NCBI RefSeq assembly: GCF_022138605.1
Contig: NZ_JACBFS010000004.1
Location: 248,001 to 312,000, forward strand
Direction: 5' to 3'
DNA from: Xanthobacter sp. NM-25
GTDB lineage: Bacteria > Pseudomonadota > Alphaproteobacteria > Rhizobiales > Xanthobacteraceae
DNA length: 64,000 bases
Under the pieces are notes generated by a model. It worked only from the letters and a program-made list of their open reading frames with translations, did no database searches and was not told the origin of the DNA. The position numbers and the translations under genes were made by a program. Below are positions 1 through 7,610 of this stretch, one piece after another (the stretch's first letter is position 1; each line of letters opens with the position of its first letter).

Positions 1-260
1 GCCCACAGCCCGATGCCCAGCGCGATCACCGCGACGGTGGCCGTGGAGGTCACCACCGCCAGGATGAAGCCGGGATTCACCAGTTCCTCGAACGGCGTCT
101 GCGCGACGATCCGGTAGAAGAGCGCCGGCAGCGCCACATAGATAATGAAGAACGACAGCCAGGCCAGCCCCGCCTCCGGCAGCCGTGCCACCCGTCCGCA
201 GAAATAGCCAAGGAAAATCAAGCCAAAGAAGGGAAAGGCCAAGCCGAACAGGTCACTCAT
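1..260 (-). CDS. AEC-family (auxin efflux carrier type) transporter, 3' part cut off by window edge
   Basis: Reading leftwards from ATG at 258-260 gives an open frame of 86 codons that leaves the window. The visible N-terminus starts MSDLFGLAFPFFGLIFLGYF and is strongly hydrophobic, with three apparent membrane helices separated by short polar loops (FCGRVARLPEAG and RIVAQTPFEEL). This pattern, a first helix ending in GYFCGR then a helix with YVALPALFYRI, is typical of the AEC carrier family, whose members have about ten helices and export organic anions or other small molecules. A complete member of the same family lies at 38990-39928 (its matching segment is EYVFSLALPVLIFKT), which supports the call. 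Substrate unknown. Only about a quarter of the protein is visible. Confidence 0.75.
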   Translation of the reverse strand, partial: MSDLFGLAFPFFGLIFLGYFCGRVARLPEAGLAWLSFFIIYVALPALFYRIVAQTPFEELVNPGFILAVVTSTATVAVIALGIGLW

Positions 261-595
261 GAGACGGCATCGCTCACCGCGCAGCGCTCTGGGGCGCCAG
301 ATGAAACAGGGAAGGGCAGCAAGGTCACGGCACGGGCGCGGATTAGGGCTCGATGGCGCGGGGCGGCATGGGTTTCCTCTGATCTTGGTCTTTTGGTACC
401 GGCAGGCTAGGCCATTTTCCGCGCCGCGGGAATCGTCAAGCGCCTCAATTCGCCCTCCAGCCCCCTGCCAGCATGCCGCCCGCGGCGTCCCGCCCGCGAA
501 ACGCGGGATTTTCACAGGCGCACCGCGGTTTCCACCTCCTGGCCGCCCACCGCCCTTGACCCTGCCGCCGCCACAGCCTAACCACTGCCGGGAGT
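261..595. other. intergenic stretch, no gene recognised
   Basis: The 335 bases between the AEC carrier start and tRNA-Lys hold only poorly supported reading frames rich in Arg and Pro that look like GC-rich noise. The stretch must contain the leftward carrier promoter and the rightward tRNA promoter, but I could not assign convincing -35/-10 boxes. Nothing else is recognised. Confidence 0.5.
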
Positions 596-671
596 GAGCC
601 CGTAGCTCAGCCGGTAGAGCACGTGACTTTTAATCATGGGGTCTCGGGTTCGAATCCCGACGGGCTCACCA
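596..671 (+). tRNA. tRNA-Lys (anticodon UUU)
   Basis: A full 76-nt cloverleaf can be folded by eye. The acceptor stem is GAGCCCG/CGGGCTC, followed by discriminator A and an encoded CCA. The D arm is GCTC...GAGC, the anticodon stem CGTGA/TCATG (one G-U pair) carries loop CTTTTAA with anticodon TTT, and the T arm is TCGGG-TTCGAAT-CCCGA. It decodes AAA/AAG. The matching class I lysyl-tRNA synthetase is also in this window (45417-47090). No integrase or att-like repeat is seen beside it. Confidence 0.97.
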
Positions 672-816
672 TCCTCCCATCACCCATCGTCGACACCTTG
701 CGAGAACGTGCGTCAGGTCCGTGCTGGCCGCCGGCTTGCATCTGCGCTGTGCGCGCGGAGAGGCGCCGGAAGGGTGTTCGCCCCATCGGGCGGACCGAAG
801 GCGGAGGATCGCAGGT

Positions 817-1008
817 ATGGCGGATCATAAGGTGACCGTGGAGCAGCTACCGAGCGGCAAATGGGCCTGCTTCCTTCATGTGGAAGGACAGGGCGAGCCG
901 ATCAATCTCGGGCGGGAATTCAAGAATGACGAGCAGGCGGAAAACTGGCTCAACGTTTCGGAATCCGTCACCGCCATCGAGATGATGCTGCGCAAGGTGA
1001 AAAAATAG
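817..1008 (+). CDS. small conserved-looking hypothetical protein, 63 aa
   Basis: ATG 817 follows GGAGGA at 803-808 with a suitable gap, so it is preferred over the longer upstream frame. The product starts MADHKVTVEQLPSGKWACF and ends in the basic tail MMLRKVKK. It has alternating hydrophobic residues suggestive of a small beta-sheet domain (KWACFLHVEGQGEPINLGREF) followed by a helix (DEQAENWLNVSESVTAIEMM). No signal peptide, membrane segment or metal motif is visible. Function unknown. It faces the cupin gene, with a 12-bp stem hairpin between the two 3' ends. Confidence 0.7.
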   Translation: MADHKVTVEQLPSGKWACFLHVEGQGEPINLGREFKNDEQAENWLNVSESVTAIEMMLRKVKK

Positions 1009-1032
1009 GGCTCGGCTGCGGCCGCCTGCGGC

Positions 1033-1065
1033 GGACAGGTTCCGGCCCCGTGTCGGAACCTGTCC
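1033..1065. terminator. perfect 12-bp stem hairpin between convergent genes
   Basis: GGACAGGTTCCG (1033-1044) pairs perfectly with CGGAACCTGTCC (1054-1065) around a 9-nt loop. It sits between the 3' ends of the 63-aa gene and the cupin gene, the usual place for a shared terminator. There is no T-run on either side, so it is not a textbook intrinsic terminator; it could instead stabilise the 3' ends. Confidence 0.5.
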
Positions 1066-1108
1066 GGTCTGCGACAGGCGCCGCGCGCGGACACGACATT
1101 GCCGCACC

Positions 1109-1714
1109 TCAGTCGACGATGTCGGCCTGGATGGTGAGGATGTCAAAGGCCGGCGCATGGTCCGGATTGGCGTAGCCCAGAACCAGAGGGGCCCGCGCGC
1201 CATCGGCTCCGATGCTCAGGCGCGGGACCGTGCCGATGTCGGCGCCGAAGACGTGGATGGAGAGCACTGCGCCGGGCCCGGGATTGCGGATCTCGCTCGC
1301 CTGTCCCTCACGGGCGCGGGCGGTCGCGATTTCGCTCGCTGCCAGCTCCCGCCCCTCGCTCACTGCCTGCGGCGCCCCCTCGCCCAGCACCACGAAGGAG
1401 CGGCGCTGCAGGGCGCCGGCGAGGACGCCGCAGATCTCCCAGGTCTGGTCGGAGAACAGCGGCCAGCCCTGCCCTTCCCCCAGCACTGAGGCGACCACGC
1501 AGAACCGCTCCATCTCGTCGTGATAGAGCTTGTAAAGGCGCGGAGTGGACCCGGCGGCGCGCAGGTCAGGCGGCAGCCAATCGTCCCGGGCCACTAGGCG
1601 CCGCATCAAGTCGGCGCCGATCATGAGGATCTCGCGCGGATCGTCCGCAAGCTCCACCATGGACTGGATATCCCAGATGAAACGGCGCAGCGGCTCGGGC
1701 ACCCGCATGCTCAT
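1109..1714 (-). CDS. cysteine-dioxygenase-like cupin protein, probably metal-site defective
   Basis: 201 aa. The overall pattern resembles predicted metal-dependent double-stranded beta-helix proteins related to cysteine dioxygenases: an all-helical N-terminal third, then the cupin strand block (GEGQGWPLFSDQTWEICGVL) and a late strand LSIHVFGADIGTVPRL. In active relatives the first block normally reads P-x-H-D-H-x-T-W; here the aligned residues are P-L-F-S-D-Q-T-W, so two of three iron-ligand histidines seem lost, while the later His (SIHVFG) remains. A dioxygenase reaction is therefore doubtful. Its ATG overlaps the stop of the upstream esterase gene by 4 bp (1711-1714), implying translational coupling. 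The alignment is from memory, so family assignment is moderate. Confidence 0.6.
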   Translation of the reverse strand: MSMRVPEPLRRFIWDIQSMVELADDPREILMIGADLMRRLVARDDWLPPDLRAAGSTPRLYKLYHDEMERFCVVASVLGEGQGWPLFSDQTWEICGVLAGALQRRSFVVLGEGAPQAVSEGRELAASEIATARAREGQASEIRNPGPGAVLSIHVFGADIGTVPRLSIGADGARAPLVLGYANPDHAPAFDILTIQADIVD

Positions 1715-2349
1715 GGCTGGATCTCCCGCGGGCGGGCGACGATGTGATCCGTCAGGAAGATGCCCGCGGCCATGATCCCCTCGTCGTCCATGCGGTGTCC
1801 AAGCCCGGGACGGCGCAGGCTTTTCACCGGCACACCCGCCGCCTTCAGGCGTTCCTTCGTGGCCATCATGGCGTCAAAGGGAATGGCGTCGTCGTCCTCG
1901 CCATGGATCAAAAGAATGGGCGTGGAGGTGCCCAGAGCGAGGGGCACGTCATCGGGCACCACCCCGGAAAAGGCCACCACCGCGGCCATGGGGCGTGGTC
2001 GGCGCAATGCCGTCACCAGGGCGATTGCCGCGCCTTGGGAAAACCCCACGAGGGCGAGATGGCTGTCGGGCAGGCGGCGCTGGGCGAGAGCGTTGTCGAT
2101 GAAGCTGTCGAGGGCGGAGACGGTGGCCTCAATGCCGGTACCGGCCCCGAACCACCGACGATCGCCAGGGATCGCAGGCGCCTCGAGGGCGATGAAATCC
2201 GCCTTCGGCAGGGTCGGCGCCCAATTCAGCGCCTGGTCGATGATGGCGGCGCCGTCTTCCCCTTCCCCGTGGAGAAGGATGACCAGATGGACCGGCTTAC
2301 CGCAGGACAGGGCGGCGATCCGCGGCCCCTCGACGATGTTCATGAGCAT
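1711..2349 (-). CDS. phospholipase/carboxylesterase-family alpha/beta hydrolase
   Basis: An alpha/beta hydrolase of the carboxylesterase/thioesterase type. Visible elements in order: the oxyanion-side segment VILLHGEGEDG, the nucleophile elbow GFSQGAA with catalytic Ser, the acid region ILLIHGEDDDAIPF (Asp), and the catalytic His in RPGLGHRMDDEG. Length of about 212 aa is normal. Two closely spaced ATGs (2349 and 2343) are possible starts; an upstream Arg-rich extension to 2400 is unlikely. No signal peptide, so cytoplasmic. It overlaps the downstream cupin gene by ATGA and follows the IGPS-like gene by about 87 bp, so the three may form one transcript. A paralogue lies at 36613-37311. Substrate unknown. 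Confidence 0.85.
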   Translation of the reverse strand: MLMNIVEGPRIAALSCGKPVHLVILLHGEGEDGAAIIDQALNWAPTLPKADFIALEAPAIPGDRRWFGAGTGIEATVSALDSFIDNALAQRRLPDSHLALVGFSQGAAIALVTALRRPRPMAAVVAFSGVVPDDVPLALGTSTPILLIHGEDDDAIPFDAMMATKERLKAAGVPVKSLRRPGLGHRMDDEGIMAAGIFLTDHIVARPREIQP

Positions 2350-2436
2350 CCCCGCAGATGGCGGTCGGCACCGACGCCGACCCAAGCAGCGGACGAGCAA
2401 CTTTCTTGCCAGATCGAGCTTGCCAGATCGCGCGGC

Positions 2437-3252
2437 TTATTCGGTCTCGATGCCCAGGATCTGCTCCAGGACGCCGGCGGGATCCTCGTCCTTCATCAGA
2501 GCACTGCCCACCAGCATGGCCTTGGCACCCAGGGCGCCAAGCCGGGCGCGGTCATCCGCCGTGGCAAGCCCCCCTTCGGCCACCACGAAGGCCTGTTCCG
2601 CGGGGATCAGCGGCAACAGCGTCTCGCAGGTGCCCATTGCCAGCTCGAAGCTGTGAATGTCGCGGTTGGTGACGCAGATGAAATCCGCCCCCACCTTCAG
2701 GGCCAATTCGAGTTCGGCGGGGGTATGGACCGCCACCAGGGCATCCAGGGCGACGGCAGTGGCCCGACCGCGGAAGTCGCCCAGCTGCTCGCCCAGCAGC
2801 CCGGCCGACAGCATCACCGCGTCGGCCCCGGCGAGCCGGGCCTCAAGGATCTGATAGACGTCGAAGATGATGTCCTGCGCCATCAGCGGTAGCGCGACGG
2901 CGCCGCGCACGGTGGCCAGATCCGAGGCCGAGCCCTTGAAGGCCTGCCGCTCCACCGCCACCGACAGGGCCGCCGCCCCCACCGCCTCGAAATCCTCGGC
3001 CAGGGCCTTGTAGGGCACCATGGTGCGGAAGCCGGGGTCGAACGGCGAGCCACCCTTCAGCTCGCAGATGACGCCCGGTGCCCCGGTTTCCTTGAACTTT
3101 GCGGCCAGCGCCCCCTGAAAGCCGATGGTCATGGGCATTTCGCCGATCTTGCCCTGCATCTGGCCCAGCGAGCGTCGGGCCTTGGCCTTCTTCAGCTGCT
3201 CCGTGCGTTGGGCGACAAACGGGGTGAGGCGGCTGCCTGCGGGCAAGGTCAT
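2437..3252 (-). CDS. indole-3-glycerol-phosphate synthase-like protein lacking catalytic residues
   Basis: 271 aa with the length and TIM-barrel motif order of TrpC (IGPS): CELKGGSP, LMAQDIIFDVYQI, ADAVMLSA, DALVAVHT, ICVTNRDI, VVAEGGL and LVGSALMK. Compared with E. coli TrpC, the substrate-binding Glu and Lys of the first motif and the late Glu are kept. The catalytic Lys of CKDFI is Gln (AQDII), the catalytic Glu of LTEV is Ala (LVAV) and the first Asn of INNRD is Thr (VTNRD). It probably does not make indole-3-glycerol phosphate; it may bind a related phosphorylated ligand or have another activity. No other trp gene is nearby, so the true trpC is expected elsewhere. First gene of a likely leftward operon. 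Confidence 0.7.
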   Translation of the reverse strand: MTLPAGSRLTPFVAQRTEQLKKAKARRSLGQMQGKIGEMPMTIGFQGALAAKFKETGAPGVICELKGGSPFDPGFRTMVPYKALAEDFEAVGAAALSVAVERQAFKGSASDLATVRGAVALPLMAQDIIFDVYQILEARLAGADAVMLSAGLLGEQLGDFRGRATAVALDALVAVHTPAELELALKVGADFICVTNRDIHSFELAMGTCETLLPLIPAEQAFVVAEGGLATADDRARLGALGAKAMLVGSALMKDEDPAGVLEQILGIETE

Positions 3253-3447
3253 GTCTGAAAATCCAGTGTGAAACGGTCAAACGCAAAACGACGACACCGA
3301 TCGCGAAAAAGGCGACGGTTCACCGAGCCTCACAGATTTCGCGGCCTTTGGCCAGCCTGCTGCACACGGTGGGCGGGCAGCAGGCTTTTCAGCCTGGCGC
3401 CGAAGGATCATCATGGGCTGATCTTTGTTCATTCGTGAGATTTTTCG

Positions 3448-3780
3448 ATGTTTACGCGGGTCTGTAAGGCGGAAACCGTGCCCGAGGGCGGCATGCGCCT
3501 GGTGATTGCCGATCAACACCTCATCGTGCTCGCCTGGCCGGAGGAGGGTGACCTCACCGCGGTGCAGGGGGTGTGCCCCCACACCAATACTCCGCTGGCG
3601 GATGCCGAGTTCGACGGGCGCGTGCTCACCTGCCCGGTCCATAACTGGACCTGGGACGTGACCAGCGGTGCCCCAATCGAGCCACAGGAAAGCGCCCTTG
3701 CCTTCTATCCCGTGAAGGTGGAGGACGGCGTCGTCTACATCGATACCGAGGGCGTCGCCCCGCTGTTCGCCGCCCCTTAA
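3448..3780 (+). CDS. Rieske [2Fe-2S] ferredoxin
   Basis: A 110-aa soluble single-domain Rieske protein. The cluster ligands are plain: CPHTNTPL (Cys, His) and, 18 residues on, CPVHNWTWD (Cys, His), spaced as in monooxygenase or dioxygenase ferredoxins of the TmoC/BphF type. No membrane anchor, so it is not the bc1 Rieske subunit. Such proteins carry one electron to an oxygenase or reductase partner; none is encoded beside it, so the partner is unknown. It is transcribed away from the IGPS-like gene across a 195-bp divergent spacer and is followed 75 bp later by an SDR gene on the same strand, a possible functional pair. Confidence 0.9.
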   Translation: MFTRVCKAETVPEGGMRLVIADQHLIVLAWPEEGDLTAVQGVCPHTNTPLADAEFDGRVLTCPVHNWTWDVTSGAPIEPQESALAFYPVKVEDGVVYIDTEGVAPLFAAP

Positions 3781-3855
3781 GCGAGACTCCGGGTGAAGTG
3801 ATCGACTGGGCCGTGGGGGATACCTCCACGCCCGCGCACACGAGGACGACAGACC

Positions 3856-4551
3856 ATGGAAGACAACGTCGCGCTCATCATCGGCGCCGGACGGGGCCTC
3901 AGCGCGGCCCTCGCCCGCCGGTTTCGGCAGGAGGGCATGCACATCGCCCTGATGGCCCGGGACATCGCCAAGCTCCGGCCGGTTCTGGAAGAAACCGGCG
4001 CCCTGGCGCTCGCCGGTGACGTGCAGAACCCGCAGGATGTGGAAACGGTGTTCGCCGAGGTGGAGCGGGCGCTGGGCACCCCCCGCCTGGTGATCTTCAA
4101 CGCCGCCGCCCGCTATCGCGGCCCGGTGGAAGAGCTGGATCCGGGCGAGGTGATGAATGCCTATGCGGTGGGTGCCTTCGGCGGCTTCCTCACTGCCCAG
4201 GCGGCGGCGCGGCGGATGCTGGCCCGCGGCGCAGGCTCCATCTTCTTCACCGGCGCCACCGCCAGCGTGAAGGGCATGCCCCATTCCATTCCCTTCGCCA
4301 TGCAGAAGTTCGCGCTGCGGGGGCTGGCGCAGAGCCTGGCGCGGGAACTCGGGCCCCGCAACATCCACGTGGCTCACATCCTCATCGACGGTGGCATCTC
4401 TTCATCCTGGGCCACCGCCGGCGAGCCAGGGCCGGAAGACAAGTGGCTCGATCCCGATGCCATTGCCGAGACCTATGCCGCGCTCCACCGCCAGCACCGC
4501 TCAGCCTGGTCGTTCGAGGTGGACCTGCGGCCCTGGGTGGAGAAGTTCTGA
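3856..4551 (+). CDS. short-chain dehydrogenase-like protein without the catalytic Tyr
   Basis: 231 aa. The Rossmann start LIIGAGRGLSAALA replaces the usual TGxxxGxG. NNAG is FNAA (VIFNAAARY). At the active site the usual YxxxK reads F-A-M-Q-K, so Tyr is Phe, and the residue 13 positions upstream that is normally the active-site Ser is Ala (FTGATAS). The Lys is kept. A set of SDR-like proteins with the FTGATAS...FAxxK pattern is known, so this may be a stable subfamily that binds dinucleotide without standard hydride chemistry rather than a recent mutant. It lies just downstream of the Rieske gene. Substrate unknown. Confidence 0.8.
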   Translation: MEDNVALIIGAGRGLSAALARRFRQEGMHIALMARDIAKLRPVLEETGALALAGDVQNPQDVETVFAEVERALGTPRLVIFNAAARYRGPVEELDPGEVMNAYAVGAFGGFLTAQAAARRMLARGAGSIFFTGATASVKGMPHSIPFAMQKFALRGLAQSLARELGPRNIHVAHILIDGGISSSWATAGEPGPEDKWLDPDAIAETYAALHRQHRSAWSFEVDLRPWVEKF

Positions 4552-4558
4552 GCCGGGG

Positions 4559-4580
4559 GCCGCCCAAAAGAAAGGGCGGC
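4559..4580. terminator. weak hairpin between convergent SDR and DUF3141 genes
   Basis: GCCGCCC (4559-4565) and GGGCGGC (4574-4580) can pair around an A-rich 8-nt loop. It lies just after the SDR stop and before the 3' end of the DUF3141 gene. No T-run follows, so termination activity is uncertain. Confidence 0.35.
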
Positions 4581-4629
4581 GCGGGGTTCACCCGGCCGCC
4601 CTACCCGAACCTTGAAAAAGTCGCGCCGT

Positions 4630-7038
4630 TTACTGCGCAGCTTCGGCCACTTCCGCCAGCGGATCGCGCACCACGTCCACGGTGGCGGGCTCGAGGCCCA
4701 GCACCGCGCGCATGCGCTGCAGCATGGTCAGGGTGTGCGGGTCCATCTCATCCAGCGGGCCTGGGACGAACTGCACCACCTCGGCCGCGCGGCGGCGATC
4801 CTCCGGAGTGCGCAACAGCTCGGGCAGGCTCTCGATGGCCTGCTCGCGGGCATATTCCACGATCAGGCTCTGCTCGTGGATGATCTCCGCCCGCCGCGCC
4901 ATGGGCAGGGATTGGAACGGCTCGTCCTTGGTGAGCACCTGGGCGGAGCGCTCCAGGCGATCGCGCCGCACGTTGCCGCGGGCCTCGGCCAGCAGGATCA
5001 GCATGCGGATGACGGCCTCGACGAAGCTACCGGAATTCACGTGCAGCAGCGCCGCGCGCACCTCCGGCAGGCCCACCAGCTCTTCCTTGCTCTTGCGGGT
5101 CCGCTCGAAATTGTAGTTGCGACCGAACCAGCGCATGAACGGCGTGGCATAGATGGAGAAGAAGGTGACCTCATACCAGGCGTCGCGCACGTCGCGGATG
5201 ATGTCGATGGTCTGCTCGAAGGCATCGACCATCAGCTTCTCGGCCAGCACGAACGGGTTGGTATCGGGCACCGGCTTGCGGCCCTCGCCGATCACCTTGG
5301 CGGCGCCCTCCAGCGGCAGCATCAGCGGATTGCGCGACGAGGTGAGCGCCCGTTGCACCCGCAGCGGATGCAGCATGCGGCCCATCTCGGCGCTCGCCCG
5401 CGTCACCGAAGCCTGCACCATCGGCCGCAGGAAGACGTCATAAAGCTCGCCCTGGAGCTCGGAAAGATGCTGCACGGCGGCGAAGGGAACCTCGTCTTCC
5501 CGCCCGTCGGCGAAGCCCGGCAGCTCATTCATCTTCCGCTCGGCGAAAGAGACGGTGAAGTGCGCGTCCTGACCCTCGCCGTGGATCTCGTCGATCGTCA
5601 TCTCGTAAAGACCGGGCGCGAGCGCCTCGATGGTCTTCAGGGTGGAGGACACCTCGGTATGTTCGCGCTTGGCGATGGAGGACGACACGAAGATGCCGAG
5701 ATGGCCCACCTTATCGTGCACCATGTAGACGATGCGCTGGCCCCGGATGCGGATTTCCGTCTCGTCCGCATAGGTGTCCATGATCCAGTTGATGGCCTGC
5801 TTCACCGGCGTGATGTTGTCGCCATGGCTGGCGAAGACGATGATGGGCGAACGGATCTGCTTCACGTCCAGCACGCGCCCGTGCTCTAGCCGCGCCTCGT
5901 TCCGGGCCAGCTTGTTGCCCACGAACAGCTCACGGACGATCCACACGATCTCCGGCTCGTTGAGCAGGAAGAAGCCCGACCACCACTTCTCGAACTCCAG
6001 GAAGCGATGGCGCTCCGTGTCGACCTTCTCGAACAGGTCGTAATATTTGCGGAACCAGGTGCGGCTCGGGTTGAGCATCTCGAAATTGAGCACCAGCCAG
6101 GCGCCGTCGAACACGCCGTCACCGTAGTCCGACCAGAACATGGGCATGATCTGGCCGCCGAGCACGCCGGCGTTGTAACGCATGGGGTTGGCGCCCACGT
6201 CGCCAGACCAGGTCTCCACCGGCGCACCGTTCAGCACCAGCGGGCCGGTGATGTCCGGATTGGAGGCGCCGAGGATGAGGGTGGCCCACCCGCCCTGGCA
6301 ATTGCCGATCACCACCGGCTTGGAGGCATCCGGATGGTGATCCTGCACATAACGCACGAAGGTGGCCTCGGCCCGCGCCACGTCGGCCAGGGTCTGGCCG
6401 GGCTCGGGATTGCGGCTGAAGGAGACGAAATAGACCGGATGCCCGGCCTTCAGCGCCACCCCCACCTGGCTGTCGGACTTGAACCCGCCGATGCCGGCGC
6501 CGTGCCCCGCACGCGGGTCGATGATCACATAGGGGCGCTTCCAGGGGTAGACCTCTACCCCATCCGGCGGGGTGATCTTCAACAGCGCGTAGTTGCACGG
6601 GCGCGGCAGGGAGCGGCCGTCCAGCACCACTTCGTAGTCATAGATCAGCACCGGCGGGCAGCCGGCGGCCTCGTGCTCGAAGAAATTGTCACCGCGCTGG
6701 CGCAGGGTCTCGCACGTGAGCACGGCACGCTGCAGGCGATCCACCATATAAGCCTGCGCGTCCTTCGCCCGTTCGGAAGCGGAGCGCTCGGTATTGGTGA
6801 TGGTGCCCATGAGGGCGGTCAGCTCATTGAACGTGGCGCGGAGCCGCTGGCCATGGGTGGCCGAGATGTTCATGAAATGCCGACCCGCCGCCTTCGAGAT
6901 CAGCTCACTCATGGCCGACCATTCAGAAAGCTGCGCGGTCATCGCCAGGGCACGCTGCCGCGCCGTCCACGCATTGCCGTCGGTCACCGAAGCAAAGAAG
7001 GGATTGGTGAATTTCGTAGGCGAGAGTTGAGCGTTCAA
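4630..7038 (-). CDS. DUF3141-type large alpha/beta hydrolase, PHA-synthase-like
   Basis: About 802 aa when started at TTG 7036-7038, which has AGGAGG (7044-7049) five bases upstream; the longer in-frame extension to 7212 lacks such a signal. The core carries an alpha/beta hydrolase fold: PYVIIDPRAGHGAGIGGF, the nucleophile elbow VIGNCQGGWA with Cys near residue 247, the acid loop VFASHGDNITPV (Asp) and the His in DKVGHLGIF. A Cys nucleophile in G-x-C-x-G is the hallmark of polyhydroxyalkanoate synthases. The long C-terminal helical part is specific to the DUF3141 family. No signal peptide. It may act on hydroxyacyl thioesters or polyester, but this is inference. It diverges from a small XRE regulator gene across a spacer with phased ATTGC repeats. 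Confidence 0.8.
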   Translation of the reverse strand: MNAQLSPTKFTNPFFASVTDGNAWTARQRALAMTAQLSEWSAMSELISKAAGRHFMNISATHGQRLRATFNELTALMGTITNTERSASERAKDAQAYMVDRLQRAVLTCETLRQRGDNFFEHEAAGCPPVLIYDYEVVLDGRSLPRPCNYALLKITPPDGVEVYPWKRPYVIIDPRAGHGAGIGGFKSDSQVGVALKAGHPVYFVSFSRNPEPGQTLADVARAEATFVRYVQDHHPDASKPVVIGNCQGGWATLILGASNPDITGPLVLNGAPVETWSGDVGANPMRYNAGVLGGQIMPMFWSDYGDGVFDGAWLVLNFEMLNPSRTWFRKYYDLFEKVDTERHRFLEFEKWWSGFFLLNEPEIVWIVRELFVGNKLARNEARLEHGRVLDVKQIRSPIIVFASHGDNITPVKQAINWIMDTYADETEIRIRGQRIVYMVHDKVGHLGIFVSSSIAKREHTEVSSTLKTIEALAPGLYEMTIDEIHGEGQDAHFTVSFAERKMNELPGFADGREDEVPFAAVQHLSELQGELYDVFLRPMVQASVTRASAEMGRMLHPLRVQRALTSSRNPLMLPLEGAAKVIGEGRKPVPDTNPFVLAEKLMVDAFEQTIDIIRDVRDAWYEVTFFSIYATPFMRWFGRNYNFERTRKSKEELVGLPEVRAALLHVNSGSFVEAVIRMLILLAEARGNVRRDRLERSAQVLTKDEPFQSLPMARRAEIIHEQSLIVEYAREQAIESLPELLRTPEDRRRAAEVVQFVPGPLDEMDPHTLTMLQRMRAVLGLEPATVDVVRDPLAEVAEAAQ

Positions 7039-7135
7039 ACGATCCTCCTCGCCGCGGGGCGGCGTTATGAAACCGACCGAGACGGACCTTACCAGCCCCC
7101 CGGATTGCTGCAACGCAAAAGAGTAGAGCAGACGT

Positions 7136-7173
7136 ATTGCATTTAGATTGCGCCAGCATTGCGCCTGGATTGC
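7136..7173. repeat. four ATTGC direct repeats at exact 11-bp period in a divergent promoter region
   Basis: ATTGC begins at 7136, 7147, 7158 and 7169, each one helical turn apart; another copy is at 7104. The 11-mers are ATTGCATTTAG, ATTGCGCCAGC, ATTGCGCCTGG and ATTGCACAGCG. They lie 98-135 bp upstream of the DUF3141 start and about 120 bp before the XRE gene. Regular spacing on one face of the helix suggests a cooperative protein-binding array. Confidence 0.6.
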
Positions 7174-7290
7174 ACAGCGCGGTTTTCCACTGGCGGCCTC
7201 GGACGGCCCCACAGAGGCAAGGCTCCGCTCTCGACCCGTCCTAGCGGGCGTGCGATAGGGGGACGTTCTCGCTCATCCCATGAGGCGCCC

Positions 7291-7575
7291 ATGCTGAATT
7301 CAATTTCCGGCCGGCAGATCAAGGCAGCGCGCGCGCTGCTGGGGTGGACCCGCAAGGACCTCGCCGGACATGTCGGCGTCACCGCCGAAACGGTCCAGAT
7401 CGTCGAGAGCGACGAGACCATCATGCCGGCCCTGGCCGGCACCCGCGAGCGCATGCGGCGGGTGCTCGAGGCCGCCGGCATCGCCTTCACCAACGGCGGT
7501 TCACCGGGGGTGCGTGTCATGCCGGCCGATCATGCCGTGACTGTGGGCGAGCTCAACGCCTCCAACGACGATTAA
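7291..7575 (+). CDS. small XRE-family helix-turn-helix regulator
   Basis: 94 aa from ATG 7291. Residues 5-62 fit a Cro/C1-type HTH: GRQIKAARALLGWTRKDLA, then the recognition part VGVTAETVQIVE and a closing helix MRRVLEAAGI. The C-terminal 30 residues (ITFTN-like turn, VRVMPADHAVTVGEL) are short and carry no known ligand domain. Upstream in-frame codons back to 7159 are Arg/Ser-rich and unlikely to be translated. It is divergent from the DUF3141 hydrolase gene, and the phased repeats between them are candidate operators. A 30-aa membrane peptide gene follows within 35 bp. Confidence 0.8.
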   Translation: MLNSISGRQIKAARALLGWTRKDLAGHVGVTAETVQIVESDETIMPALAGTRERMRRVLEAAGIAFTNGGSPGVRVMPADHAVTVGELNASNDD

Positions 7576-7610
7576 TTCCGACCCTTTTCTTCCAGCCCAA
7601 CGGACGACCC

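Noticed and set aside
4443..4883. plus-strand 146-codon frame spanning the SDR/DUF3141 gap
   Set aside because: Arg/Pro-rich shadow frame crossing two real genes in other frames.
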